Assembly: GCA_964602845.1 (NCBI GenBank)
Contig: CAZRSW010000004.1
Location: 75,132 to 139,131, forward strand
Reading direction: 5' to 3'
DNA length: 64,000 nucleotides
Source: CAZRSW01 sp964602845
Lineage (GTDB): Bacteria > Chloroflexota > Dehalococcoidia > Lucifugimonadales > UBA826
Below the pieces are notes generated by a model, which did not search any database, was not told the DNA's origin, and worked only from the letters and a program-made list of their open reading frames with translations. Position numbers and translations under genes: made by a program. Each line of letters opens with the position of its first letter. Positions within the stretch are counted from its first letter, which is position 1. This document shows positions 7,641-16,665 of this stretch, one piece after another.

Positions 7641-9260
7641 ATGCTAGATAGCGTGTCGTTTAAGAACCTAAACCCAATTTCATTCCTTGATAGAAGCTCA
7701 TTTGTTTATCCCGATAAACCAGCTATTATATATGGCGATTTAACCTATACCTACGCAGAGATGGCGACTCGAGTAAATGCCTTAGCAGGTGCCCTATTGA
7801 GCGAAGGTGTAGAGAAGGGTGATAGGGTGGCCTTTCTGGTACCAAATACGCCAGCCATGCTCGAAGGTCACTATGGGCCACTAAAGATCGGTGCTGTCCT
7901 TGTTGCGATTAACATTCGCCTCTCAGCACGGGAAATTTCTTTTATCTTGAATCATTCCGGAGCGAAAGTTTTGGTCTTTGACTCAGAATTTGCAGATTTA
8001 GTCAAATCTATCAAGGACCAAACCCAGGGAGTACTACGATACGTACAAGTTGTGGATACCGCTCCGAAATCCGATGACATCGATGGCCCTGAATACGAGG
8101 AATTTCTTGCTTCATCACCGATTGGTGAGCATCGCAGAAGCCTAGATTCCGAAACCGACGCTATCGCGATTAACTATACTTCGGGAACTACGGGATTGCC
8201 TAAAGGTGTTCAATACCACGCACGAGGAGCTTATCTCAACGCGCTTGGAGAAGTGATGGAGTGCGGAATGAACTGGCGAGGCATTTACCTATGGACCTTA
8301 CCTATGTTCCACTGCAATGGGTGGTGCTTTACTTGGGGAGTTACGGCCCTAGGAGCTACGCATGTGTGCTTGAGAAAAGTCAATCCAAAAGAAATTTATG
8401 AAATAATCAAATTGAGGCAAGTAACGCACATGTGTTGTGCACCAACCATACTGACCTCCATGTACTCAGCAGATGAATCCACTGGCCAAGATTTATCCGG
8501 CTTAACAATAGTCACAGCAGGTGCACCGCCTGCGCCTCAAGTAATCAGAAGCATGGAAGACATGGGAGCATATGTTCATCATGCATATGGACTCACAGAA
8601 ACATATGGCCCTCACACAATATGTGCGCCTCAGCTATCTTGGGACAATCTAACCGCTGAAGATCAAGCGAAACTCAAGAGCCGACAGGGCGTACCATTTG
8701 TGATAGCAGATACAGGGCTACGAGTCGTGGACTCTGAAATGAACGATGTCGCCCGAGACGGCAAAGAAATGGGAGAGGTAGTTATGAGAGGTAACAATGT
8801 CATGTCAGGCTACTTCAACGATCCAGCCGCATCATCAAAAGCTTTTGACGGCGGATGGTTCCACTCAGGAGATTTGGCAGTATGGCATCCAGACGGCTAT
8901 ATCGAGCTTCAGGACAGAGCAAAAGACGTGATAATTTCAGGTGGAGAAAATATATCCAGCCAGGAAGTAGAAAAAATTATAATGGAACATAGTGGAGTCC
9001 TAGAAGTTTGTGTGGTTGGAGTCCCTGACGACCAATGGGGAGAAGTCCCCAAAGCTTTTATAGTGAGAAGAGCAGGATCGAATGTAACAGAAACGGATAT
9101 TATAGATTTTACCCGAGAGAGGATCGCACACTACAAAGCACCCAAACATGTCGAATTCGGTGAACTCCCTAAGACGGCTACCGGGAAAATACAGAAATAT
9201 GTCCTGAGAGACCTCGAGTGGAAAGGGAAAGAAAAGCGCATACAGGGATCAACCCTGTGA
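7641..9260 (+). CDS. AMP-dependent acyl-CoA synthetase (fatty-acid CoA ligase family)
   Basis: ANL-superfamily ligase of 539 residues that activates a carboxylate to acyl-AMP and then acyl-CoA. The phosphate loop YTSGTTGLPKGV is near residue 180. YGLTETYGP and GWFHSGDLAVWHPDGYIE follow, with the hinge DRAKDVIISGGENISSQEVE. The adenylation lysine is in KTATGKIQKY near residue 520. It most resembles the AlkK/FadD-like medium- and long-chain group; chain length cannot be read from sequence. AAGGGGG precedes the ATG. It stands alone, convergent with phoU, 39 nt apart. Confidence 0.9.
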   Translation: MLDSVSFKNLNPISFLDRSSFVYPDKPAIIYGDLTYTYAEMATRVNALAGALLSEGVEKGDRVAFLVPNTPAMLEGHYGPLKIGAVLVAINIRLSAREISFILNHSGAKVLVFDSEFADLVKSIKDQTQGVLRYVQVVDTAPKSDDIDGPEYEEFLASSPIGEHRRSLDSETDAIAINYTSGTTGLPKGVQYHARGAYLNALGEVMECGMNWRGIYLWTLPMFHCNGWCFTWGVTALGATHVCLRKVNPKEIYEIIKLRQVTHMCCAPTILTSMYSADESTGQDLSGLTIVTAGAPPAPQVIRSMEDMGAYVHHAYGLTETYGPHTICAPQLSWDNLTAEDQAKLKSRQGVPFVIADTGLRVVDSEMNDVARDGKEMGEVVMRGNNVMSGYFNDPAASSKAFDGGWFHSGDLAVWHPDGYIELQDRAKDVIISGGENISSQEVEKIIMEHSGVLEVCVVGVPDDQWGEVPKAFIVRRAGSNVTETDIIDFTRERIAHYKAPKHVEFGELPKTATGKIQKYVLRDLEWKGKEKRIQGSTL

Positions 9261-9299
9261 TCTAATAACTAAATTTAACGGATCAGAAGACATTATTGA

Positions 9300-9950
9300 C
9301 TACCAATCTGCTGATTTGCCAGTAACCATATATGTTACTCTCTCAGCAATATTGGTCGTTCTGTCTGCAACTCTCTCTAAATCATGTGCCACCCATAGTA
9401 GATATGTCGCCCTCTCTATCGTTGAAGGATCAGCCATCATATAAGTCAGCAATTCTCTGTATACCTGCTCATACATAGAATCAACTTCGTCGTCGTCCTT
9501 ACACACCGATAACGCCATATTAACGTCTTTTTCGACATATGCCTTCAGGCTTCGCCTTAGCATATCTCCAGCTTTGTCAGCCATTCTAGGTATGTCTATT
9601 AGAGGTTTGAGAGGAGGTAAATCTCCCATGGAAATACTTATCTTACCGATGCCTTCCGCATAATCTCCCATTCTTTCCAACTCATTGACTATCAACAAAG
9701 CAGACACGATCACTCGCAGATCCCCAGCCATAGGAGCCTCTAAGGCGATAAGCTCAATGCACAATTCTTCTACAGATTGCTGTTTCTCATCTATGACGTC
9801 ATCATCTCTTACAACCTCCTGAGATCCGTCAATATCTCTACGCTTCAAGCAGTCGACAGATTTGAATAATGCTTTTTCAACCATGCTTCCCATTTCAACC
9901 ACACTGTCCTGCATGAATTCTAAGTTTCTAGCAAAATCTCCTCTCGGCAT
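9300..9950 (-). CDS. phoU: Phosphate signalling protein PhoU
   Basis: A 216-residue all-helical protein with the two tandem PhoU repeats: VVEMGSMVEKALFKSVDCLK with ELCIELIALEAPMAGDLR, and a second copy around DMLRRSLKAYVEKDVN with ATYLLWVAHDLERVADRTTN. PhoU damps PhoR kinase activity and Pst transport when phosphate is plentiful. It is the last gene of the pst operon, 11 nt after pstB. Confidence 0.95.
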   Translation of the reverse strand: MPRGDFARNLEFMQDSVVEMGSMVEKALFKSVDCLKRRDIDGSQEVVRDDDVIDEKQQSVEELCIELIALEAPMAGDLRVIVSALLIVNELERMGDYAEGIGKISISMGDLPPLKPLIDIPRMADKAGDMLRRSLKAYVEKDVNMALSVCKDDDEVDSMYEQVYRELLTYMMADPSTIERATYLLWVAHDLERVADRTTNIAERVTYMVTGKSADW

Positions 9951-9961
9951 AATGACTCTCC

Positions 9962-10738
9962 TTAGCTGAATCTACCGGTTATATATTCTTCCGTTTGTTC
10001 ATTAGCAGGATTTGTAAAGATTTTCTGAGTATCATCGTGTTCAACCAGATAACCCGCGCGATCCTCACCAACCATAAAGAACGCTGTTTCATCAGAAACA
10101 CGGGCTGCTTGCTGCATGTTATGAGTGACTATCACAATAGTATATTGTTGTTTTAAATCCCGTATTAGATCTTCAATTGCTAAAGTAGCTATTGGGTCTA
10201 AAGCTGATGCGGGTTCATCCATCAATAAAACCTCTGGTTGAACTGCAAGCGCGCGGGCAATACAGAGGCGTTGCTGTTGCCCCCCTGATAATGTAAAGGC
10301 ACTGTCCGTTAATCTGTCTTTAACCTCGTTCCACAAAGCTGCCTGAACTAGTGATTTTTCGACAGCTTCATCCATATCGCCTTTGAATCCATTGACCTTT
10401 AGACCAAATGCAACATTTTGATATATAGACTTAGGAAATGGATTAGGTTTCTGAAAAACCATTCCAATTCTAGATCGTATATCAGTAGGATCGACTTCTG
10501 ATGTGTACAGATTAACGTTCCTGAAAAGAATTTCACCTTTGACCGCAGCCCCAACGATTAGATCATTCATCCGATTAAGACATCTGAGATAAGTACTTTT
10601 CCCACAGCCAGAGGGACCAATCAAAGCTGTTATGCTGTGGCCTTTTATCTCCATACTGACATTTTTCACAGCTAGGAATTCGCCATAGAAGACATCCAGG
10701 TTATTTACTGATATAACTACCTCATCCGCAGTATCCAA
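9962..10738 (-). CDS. pstB: Phosphate ABC transporter ATP-binding protein PstB
   Basis: A 258-residue ATPase of the high-affinity phosphate importer. Walker A is GPSGCGKST, the PstB-typical RCLNRMNDL follows, the signature is LSGGQQQR, and Walker B plus D-loop is LLMDEPASALDP. H-loop His is in VTHNMQQAARVSD. The start is TTG, placed 5 nt after AAGGAG. It lies between pstA (33 nt) and phoU. Confidence 0.97.
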   Translation of the reverse strand: MDTADEVVISVNNLDVFYGEFLAVKNVSMEIKGHSITALIGPSGCGKSTYLRCLNRMNDLIVGAAVKGEILFRNVNLYTSEVDPTDIRSRIGMVFQKPNPFPKSIYQNVAFGLKVNGFKGDMDEAVEKSLVQAALWNEVKDRLTDSAFTLSGGQQQRLCIARALAVQPEVLLMDEPASALDPIATLAIEDLIRDLKQQYTIVIVTHNMQQAARVSDETAFFMVGEDRAGYLVEHDDTQKIFTNPANEQTEEYITGRFS

Positions 10739-10771
10739 TTTATCTCCTTATAAACTTCAACGCTGACTTTA

Positions 10772-11653
10772 TTATTCCTCGGATCGAGCCTGATACCTGT
10801 TCCTAAGATATACAGCAACAGCATTCATTGAGAGCAAGATAATTAACAGAACAATTATTCCTGCAGCGGCTAGGCCACGAAATTCTTCTTGTGGCCTGGC
10901 TATCCAGTTGAAAATTTGTATAGGCAATACGGTAAATCTTTCCATTGGATTACTTGGAATGAAGGTAAGATAAACCAACGCACTAATAGCGATTACTGGC
11001 GCGGCTTCACCAATAGCCCTCGACAAAGCTAGGATTGTACCAGTTAGTATGCCAGGGATCGCTGAAGGAAGCACAACTCCCTTTATCACTTGCCACTGGT
11101 CCGCACCCATTGCGTAGGCACCCTGTCTATAGGAATCAGGCACGGCTCGTATGGCTTCTCTAGAAGAAAGGATGACGATCGGCAAAACCAATAAGGAAAG
11201 CGTTAATGCTCCCGCTAATATACTACGACCCATATTCATCCAATATACAAATAAAGCCAACCCCAATAAACCGTAGACTATGGAAGGCACTCCAGCCAAA
11301 TTAGCCACATTGATCTCGAGTATTTTGGTGAATATATTCCTTGGAGCATACTCTTCCAAATAGATAGCAGCCCCCACTCCAACTGGAACAGTAAAAATAG
11401 CGGTCATGAACATAATCCAAACCGTACCCACCAAGGCCGAAAACAACCCTGCTTCCTCCGGATGTCTTGAGGGATAATCTGTCACAAATTGCCAACTCAG
11501 CCAGGGCAACCCTTTGTCAAGAACATCAAATATTAAAATCGCAAGTCCTAGCACACCGATACATACAGAAATAAGTAGTATGCCGTAAATCAAGGGACCT
11601 AAGAATTTTCTGGCTTTTCTGTTTGGCGTCATACCAACAAACTCAGACCCCAT
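10772..11653 (-). CDS. pstA: Phosphate ABC transporter permease PstA
   Basis: A 293-residue inner-membrane permease with about six membrane segments. The EAA-type coupling region reads REAIRAVPDSYRQGAYAMGA and DQWQVIKGVVLPSAIPGILTG, followed by ALSRAIGEAAP. It pairs with PstC to form the phosphate channel driven by PstB. It begins 1 nt after the pstC stop, so the two are translationally coupled. Confidence 0.95.
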   Translation of the reverse strand: MGSEFVGMTPNRKARKFLGPLIYGILLISVCIGVLGLAILIFDVLDKGLPWLSWQFVTDYPSRHPEEAGLFSALVGTVWIMFMTAIFTVPVGVGAAIYLEEYAPRNIFTKILEINVANLAGVPSIVYGLLGLALFVYWMNMGRSILAGALTLSLLVLPIVILSSREAIRAVPDSYRQGAYAMGADQWQVIKGVVLPSAIPGILTGTILALSRAIGEAAPVIAISALVYLTFIPSNPMERFTVLPIQIFNWIARPQEEFRGLAAAGIIVLLIILLSMNAVAVYLRNRYQARSEE

Positions 11654-11654
11654 C

Positions 11655-12563
11655 CTAATATACCTCCCTAAAACGCCTTACTACCCAGAATCCAAACAAA
11701 TTCATAATCAATGTAATGAAGAATAAAATCAAACCAACAGCAAAGATGGTGTTGTATTCCAGGGACCCTACCGGCGCTTCCCCCAAACTTAACTGTACAA
11801 TATACGCGGTCATCGTCTGTATACTCTCTAAAGGATTCAAGGTCATTCTAGGTGTAGCCCCAGCTGCGATTGTAACCAGCATAGTCTCTCCAATAGCCCG
11901 AGATATTGCCAAGACGAAGGCAGCTATTATGCCCGATAAAGCTGCCGGAACTACCACTCTTAAACTTACCTCATACCGGGTCGCACCTAATGCATAAGCA
12001 GCCTCCCTGAGGTTTCTAGGCACAGCCACCATCGCATCCTCACTTAGGGAAGATACCATAGGGATAATCATAACGCCCATCACCAACCCGGCACTCAGGG
12101 CATTAAAAATCAACATCTCTGGTATTACATTTTGAAGATGGGGTGTGACAAAGGTTAGTGCAAAATATCCGTAAACAACAGTAGGTATTCCCGCGAGTAT
12201 TTCGAGGACCGGTTTGATAATCCTCCGTACCAAATCTGGAGCATACTCAGACAGAAAAATCGCTGTCATCAAGCCAACAGGAAGAGCGACAAGAGCAGCT
12301 ATCACTGTAACTAACAAGGTGCCAGAAACCAACGGTAAAACTCCGTAGGATCTAGGCTTCAAAATTGGCGTCCACCGTGTACCTGTTAAGAAATCCCATA
12401 ACGAAACCTCAGTGAAGAAGCTAAAGGCTTGGTAAATCAAAGTGAATAGTATCCCCACTGTGGTAAATATAGACAACACCGCGCAGGAAAAGAAGACCCA
12501 TCTTACGATGGTCCCTTCCAAACGAACCATTTGCCTCTTATTACGATCTTTTAGAACAGACAC
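11655..12563 (-). CDS. pstC: Phosphate ABC transporter permease PstC
   Basis: A 302-residue permease. A first hydrophobic segment covers about residues 23-48. FLSEYAPDLVRRIIKPVLEI and the EAA loop VPRNLREAAYALGATRYEV lead to ISRAIGETMLVTIAAG. It is the partner of PstA. Translation starts at GTG. It lies 56 nt after pstS, in the usual order pstS-C-A-B-phoU. Confidence 0.95.
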   Translation of the reverse strand: MSVLKDRNKRQMVRLEGTIVRWVFFSCAVLSIFTTVGILFTLIYQAFSFFTEVSLWDFLTGTRWTPILKPRSYGVLPLVSGTLLVTVIAALVALPVGLMTAIFLSEYAPDLVRRIIKPVLEILAGIPTVVYGYFALTFVTPHLQNVIPEMLIFNALSAGLVMGVMIIPMVSSLSEDAMVAVPRNLREAAYALGATRYEVSLRVVVPAALSGIIAAFVLAISRAIGETMLVTIAAGATPRMTLNPLESIQTMTAYIVQLSLGEAPVGSLEYNTIFAVGLILFFITLIMNLFGFWVVRRFREVY

Positions 12564-12619
12564 TACTTCCAGTAAATCAGTCCCCTATCGGTTTGTTTAC
12601 TTTCAAAACCCACCCCATA

Positions 12620-13567
12620 TCACTTCAGTTTATTTCTATTCTCCTCATACACAGAGACATCAGATGATACGTATCCCACTTCGTTAGTTAACTCAGGACC
12701 ATGATCCATATAGAAATCGACAAGTGCCTTAACCTCTGTCATCTTGTAACTCCCAATATTCACATATATGAACAATGGTCTGGAAAGTGGTGAATACTCA
12801 GCCGAAGTAATTGTCTCAGGACTTGGCTTTACACACCCCGAACCACTGTCCACCGCAAGAACCTTCAGCTTATCCTCATTCTCCCGGTAGTAGGCATATC
12901 CAAAGTAACCCAGTGACCCTTTGTCTCCGGCTATACCCTGCACAAGAACATTGTCATCAGCACTAGCTGTATAGTCTGCACGCGACAACTGAACCTCACC
13001 CATTATCTCGTCTGTAAAGTAGTCGAATGTCCCTGAATCTGTATCAGGCCCATACAATCTCATCTTCTGGTCAGGGAACCCTGCCCTCACCTGGCTCCAG
13101 TTATTGATCTTGGAACCCGGCTCCCAGATCCTCTTCAACTCATCTGTAGTCAAACAATCCACAAAGTCATTGGAAGAATTGACCATCACTGACAATCCGT
13201 CAGTGCCTAACCTGAGCTCAACATACTCGATACCATTCGCTTCCGCCTCACTTGTCTCCTTCGGATTTCTAATAAGTCGGGAGGCACCAGATATATCAGT
13301 CTCCCCAATAATGAATCTCTTAAATCCACCACCCGTACCTGAAACACCAACGTTAACTCTAACCTTGCCATGTAACTTATTAAACTCTTCCGCTACTGCC
13401 TCAGAAATAGGATAAACCGTCGAAGATCCGTCAATCTCTATAGTGCCAGTCAGAGTCACATCGTCATCATCACGTCCACCGCATCCAACAACCGTTAACA
13501 ACAAAACACCAAGGGCTAAACTCGAGAAAATAAGAGCAGATTTATTTACGATGCTTGAGGAACGCAT
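12620..13567 (-). CDS. pstS: Phosphate-binding lipoprotein PstS
   Basis: A 315-residue solute-binding protein of the PstS/SphX type. The signal peptide ends in a lipobox, LLTVVGC, with the acylated Cys near residue 29, so it is tethered to the membrane. Phosphate-contact motifs are IDGSSTVYPI, GVSGTGGGFKRF and GPDTDSGTFDYF. It delivers phosphate to PstC/PstA. It is the first gene of the operon and sits about 80 nt downstream of a repeat array that looks like a PhoP/PhoB box. Confidence 0.95.
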   Translation of the reverse strand: MRSSSIVNKSALIFSSLALGVLLLTVVGCGGRDDDDVTLTGTIEIDGSSTVYPISEAVAEEFNKLHGKVRVNVGVSGTGGGFKRFIIGETDISGASRLIRNPKETSEAEANGIEYVELRLGTDGLSVMVNSSNDFVDCLTTDELKRIWEPGSKINNWSQVRAGFPDQKMRLYGPDTDSGTFDYFTDEIMGEVQLSRADYTASADDNVLVQGIAGDKGSLGYFGYAYYRENEDKLKVLAVDSGSGCVKPSPETITSAEYSPLSRPLFIYVNIGSYKMTEVKALVDFYMDHGPELTNEVGYVSSDVSVYEENRNKLK

Positions 13568-13645
13568 TTTCGGTTTTCAAACCTCCGCATGTCTGTAAGT
13601 TATTTGTTCATCCGTACATGCAGATAAAACTGTAGGGCATAGTAT

Positions 13646-13684
13646 TTAACAGATTGTTAACGGTCGATTAAAATGCGATTAGCG
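13646..13684. promoter_or_regulatory. Pho box: four TTAACA-like direct repeats upstream of pstS
   Basis: TTAACA (13646), TTAACG (13657), TTAAAA (13668) and TTAGCG (13679) recur at exactly 11-bp steps on the plus strand, about 80-117 nt before the pstS start. Repeats of this 6-bp core with 5-bp spacers match the known layout of PhoP/PhoB-family sites. The regulator is probably the PhoB-like protein encoded at 15649-16353. Confidence 0.75.
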
Positions 13685-13999
13685 AATTGTACTATCAGAG
13701 TATCAGGCCTTTACTTAAACGTTACGTTCTACGCCCATTGGTACTTATAAAAGACTTCAGCAAGGTTGCATATTACCCATTCTTCTTTGGCAGTCTTCGA
13801 TGGTTTGTGACCATAGGATCCGTTATTAAGCAAACATACAGAAGCACTGAGATTAAGCGATTAGACTTCCCCGACTGACTCATCAATCTCAAAAAATCAG
13901 GGTTTATCCGAGACGTAACAGGCTCATCAAACTTCATCACCCACTGGTCCACTGTGACCAGCGACCTATCAGGGATAACCCCGTTAATCTTCGCCACCC

Positions 14000-14054
14000 T
14001 TCCATTATCCCAACCACCATCTTTGCCGCCGCCATGTTTCCTAAGACAGCCCTT
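14000..14054. repeat. 55-nt contig-end duplication, left copy
   Basis: This 55-nt stretch directly before the N run is identical to 14155-14209 directly after it. Exact identity ending at the gap points to overlapping contig ends that were not merged, not to a biological repeat. Confidence 0.85.
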
Positions 14055-14154
14055 NNNNNNNNNNNNNNNNNNNNNNNNNNNNNNNNNNNNNNNNNNNNNN
14101 NNNNNNNNNNNNNNNNNNNNNNNNNNNNNNNNNNNNNNNNNNNNNNNNNNNNNN
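14055..14154. other. Scaffold gap (100 N)
   Basis: Exactly 100 N, a default placeholder. The flanking identical 55-mers suggest the real gap is zero or negative in length. Confidence 0.95.
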
Positions 14155-14209
14155 TTCCATTATCCCAACCACCATCTTTGCCGCCGCCATGTTTCCTAAG
14201 ACAGCCCTT
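14155..14209. repeat. 55-nt contig-end duplication, right copy
   Basis: Second copy of 14000-14054; see that entry. It ends 33 nt before the phoR stop codon. Confidence 0.85.
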
Positions 14210-14242
14210 TAACCAAAGTGTTGATATCTACCATAGCCAATT

Positions 14243-15631
14243 TCAACCTGATGATGAAACACCCGGTAAAGTAAAAGAGAATCTACTGCCTTTACCTTCA
14301 ACACTTGAAACTGACACCTCTCCACCGTGAGCTTGAACCAGGTGCTTTACTATAGCTAGCCCTAATCCCGTACCTTTATCAGCTCTGGATTTGTCCACTT
14401 TATAAAACCGTTCATAAATATGAGGAAGATGCTCATCAGCTATGCCTATACCGGTATCTTCAATAGTCAAGCTAACGCTATTCTTATCTTCTTTTACCTT
14501 GATGGTGATAACACCTGTGATAGGGGTAAACTTTAGTGCGTTTTGTAACAAATTTACTATAACCCGAGATATCTTCTCAAACTGTGCCATGACTACGATA
14601 GCATCGTCAATTTGGGTCACTATCGTCGTGGATTCTTCCGATGATTGTTCTTCCACGATAGCGACGGCATCCTGAACAATGTCAATAAGATACGCCGGCC
14701 TTATATCAACCACCTCTTGACCGCTTTCAATACGGGATAACTCCAACAATTCATCAACCATCACGGCCATACGATCTACGTCACGATAAATCCGAGCTAG
14801 AAAATCCCTAGCGACGTCACCATCTTCTAAGGCTCCCCTGTCAAGGGTTTCAGTGATAGCCTTTATCGAAGCTATCGGATTACGTAGCTCATGAGACACG
14901 TTACTCACAAATTCTTTCCGAGTGGTTTCAATTTGCCTAATGCTTGTTAAATCATGAATAGTGAGTAAAACACCTCCAGTTTGGTTGTCTAATGGAGTTG
15001 CCGTAACACTAAGGTACTTCCTTACTTCTGGAATTTCTACTTCGCCCAGCAAAACATTCCCTGTTTCCTGACATTTATTCGATAACCGAATTATTTCGTG
15101 ATCCCGAATCACCTCTGCTAATCTAGATCCCACCATGCCTGTTGAAGATACATTTAATATACGCGCCGCTGTGCTATTAAAAAGTGTCACCATGCTTTCA
15201 CGATCCACGACAATTACACCATCCGCCATGGTGTCCAAAATCATAAATAGCGTGTTCTTCTCTGCCGAAAGACTGCCAATAGTGTGTGATACCGTCGACG
15301 CCATACGATTGAAAGCACTCACCAATTCCGAGCTCTGAGCCCCTACAGATGACGTGATCCTGAATCCAAATTCGCCGTCTGCTATACGCGTCGCACTTTC
15401 TATCATGAGTCTCGAAACATTCAAGATTCGTCGCATCAAATAAAATATTGAAATGATTGCTATGGCACCAATCACTCCAGCAGCTATCGCAATGATAATC
15501 TGTGTTTTGTTTGATTGACCCCAAACATAGGTGCTGACGAGGGTCAACATAGAAACAATTACGACCACACACAAAACTGCAAGAAGCCGGTAAGAATGAT
15601 TAGCTAATATCGACCTTATCGATACAATCAT
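14243..15631 (-). CDS. phoR: Phosphate regulon sensor histidine kinase PhoR-like
   Basis: A 462-residue sensor kinase. Two membrane helices lie at about residues 15-38 and 45-67 with almost no outside loop. A HAMP-like segment and a PAS domain (about 120-225) follow. The H-box is VSHELRNPIASIKA with the phosphorylated His, the N-box VNLLQNALKFTP and the G-boxes EDTGIGI and GTGLGLAIVKHL. The short extracytoplasmic part suits a kinase that reads the PstSCAB-PhoU complex rather than a ligand. It lies 17 nt after the phoB-like gene. GTG 15634 directly precedes the ATG chosen here. Confidence 0.88.
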   Translation of the reverse strand: MIVSIRSILANHSYRLLAVLCVVVIVSMLTLVSTYVWGQSNKTQIIIAIAAGVIGAIAIISIFYLMRRILNVSRLMIESATRIADGEFGFRITSSVGAQSSELVSAFNRMASTVSHTIGSLSAEKNTLFMILDTMADGVIVVDRESMVTLFNSTAARILNVSSTGMVGSRLAEVIRDHEIIRLSNKCQETGNVLLGEVEIPEVRKYLSVTATPLDNQTGGVLLTIHDLTSIRQIETTRKEFVSNVSHELRNPIASIKAITETLDRGALEDGDVARDFLARIYRDVDRMAVMVDELLELSRIESGQEVVDIRPAYLIDIVQDAVAIVEEQSSEESTTIVTQIDDAIVVMAQFEKISRVIVNLLQNALKFTPITGVITIKVKEDKNSVSLTIEDTGIGIADEHLPHIYERFYKVDKSRADKGTGLGLAIVKHLVQAHGGEVSVSSVEGKGSRFSFTLPGVSSSG

Positions 15632-15648
15632 CACATGCTCAACAATAC

Positions 15649-16353
15649 TCAGCCATCAAATCTATATCCAATCCCTCTTATAGTGGTTATTTTAGTTGGT
15701 TTTTGAGGATCGTCTTCAATTTTCTTCCTAATCCAACGTATATGAACATCCACAGTTCGTATATCCCCTATATAATCATGCTCCCATAAATCCTCAAGCA
15801 GCTGAAGTCGTGTGAAGGCGCGATACCGATGAGATGCTAGGAAATGTAGAAGGGTAAACTCCCTAGGTTTCATTGAGACTTCCACTCCGCTTAGGAAAAC
15901 CTTGCGGCTACTAGCATCAATGATGAGGTTGCCTACATCTATTAGGTTAGCCTTGAAATCCTTAGTATTTCCCGTACGCTTCGTCGCCGAATACCGACGC
16001 AGTGCATTTCTCGTCCTAGCCAAGAGTTCTCTCATACTAAATGGTTTAGTTATGTAGTCATCAGCACCTATTTCCAACCCAACAACCTTATCTATTTCCT
16101 CGGTCTTCGCAGTAAGCAAAAATATCGGCATGTCAAATTCCTTGCGAAGTATTCGACAAACTTCAAACCCATCTAACGACGGTAGCATAACATCTAAGAT
16201 GACAAGGTCTGGCAAATGTTTCCTAGCCTGTTCAAGCGCAATCTCACCATCTAATGCCACATAAACCTCATAACCTTCACCACTCAAAGTATATCTCACA
16301 GCCTCCCGTAAGTTTTCTTCATCCTCGACTACTAGTATCTTTTCAGACCTCAA
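15649..16353 (-). CDS. phoB: Response regulator, PhoB/PhoP-like (OmpR family)
   Basis: A 234-residue regulator with an intact receiver: VVEDEENL acidic pair, phosphoacceptor Asp in LVILDVMLP (about residue 53), switch Thr in FLLTAKT and Lys in ITKPFSMRELL. The winged-helix domain follows (MKPREFTLLHFLASHRYRAF, VDVHIRWIRKKIE, RGIGYRF). It probably activates pst genes through the 11-bp repeats near 13646. Start is TTG with GGAG about 10 nt upstream. It leads the phoB-phoR-pst array. Confidence 0.88.
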   Translation of the reverse strand: MRSEKILVVEDEENLREAVRYTLSGEGYEVYVALDGEIALEQARKHLPDLVILDVMLPSLDGFEVCRILRKEFDMPIFLLTAKTEEIDKVVGLEIGADDYITKPFSMRELLARTRNALRRYSATKRTGNTKDFKANLIDVGNLIIDASSRKVFLSGVEVSMKPREFTLLHFLASHRYRAFTRLQLLEDLWEHDYIGDIRTVDVHIRWIRKKIEDDPQKPTKITTIRGIGYRFDG

Positions 16354-16665
16354 TGTTTTGTGTCTCCACCATACTAAAACCTATTACTAGGATGCCAAAA
16401 TTACAGCTCGGTCACAGGCAAACAACTATTCTTCCATTAAAGATTAGCATCATAGAATCTATAATAGTAATTTCTGCAAAATTAATTGAGTGGAGCCTAT
16501 TTCTCCATGATCACTGGGGATCTGAGGTTCGCTTCACCAGATAAATCTCATTACCAACATCAAAAATAGATGGGAAGTTCTTTCACGCTAAAACCACTTT
16601 ACATGAATTCTAGTTAAATCTACTCGTCAGATAGAGGGGGCGAACCATAAGTTTACTACAAGCAT
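16354..16665. other. Intergenic region upstream of phoB
   Basis: 312 nt between the phoB start and the end of the SelA-like gene, both on the minus strand. It should contain the phoB promoter, but I see no hexamer pair with good spacing, no Pho-box repeat and no clear terminator. The short plus-strand frames here have no coding character. Confidence 0.5.

Larger units (their letters stand above)
13568..14242. other. Intergenic region between phoR and pstS, including an assembly gap
   Basis: No gene is supported here. It holds the pstS leader, the Pho-box repeats (13646-13684), a 55-nt duplication around the N run, and an open minus-strand frame (13773-13997, GTG start) I do not recognise. 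If the duplicated 55 nt is collapsed and the N run removed, the true interval is about 520 nt. Confidence 0.7.

Noticed and set aside
13687..13878. 63-codon plus-strand frame upstream of pstS
   Set aside because: No ribosome site, no recognisable features, overlaps the likely pstS control region.
14000..14209. Insertion sequence or attachment-site direct repeat
   Set aside because: The copies abut an N run exactly and are 55 nt with perfect identity, which fits contig overlap better; no transposase or integrase is near.
16354..16665. Second Pho box before phoB
   Set aside because: Scattered TTAA words occur, but none at an 11-bp period.
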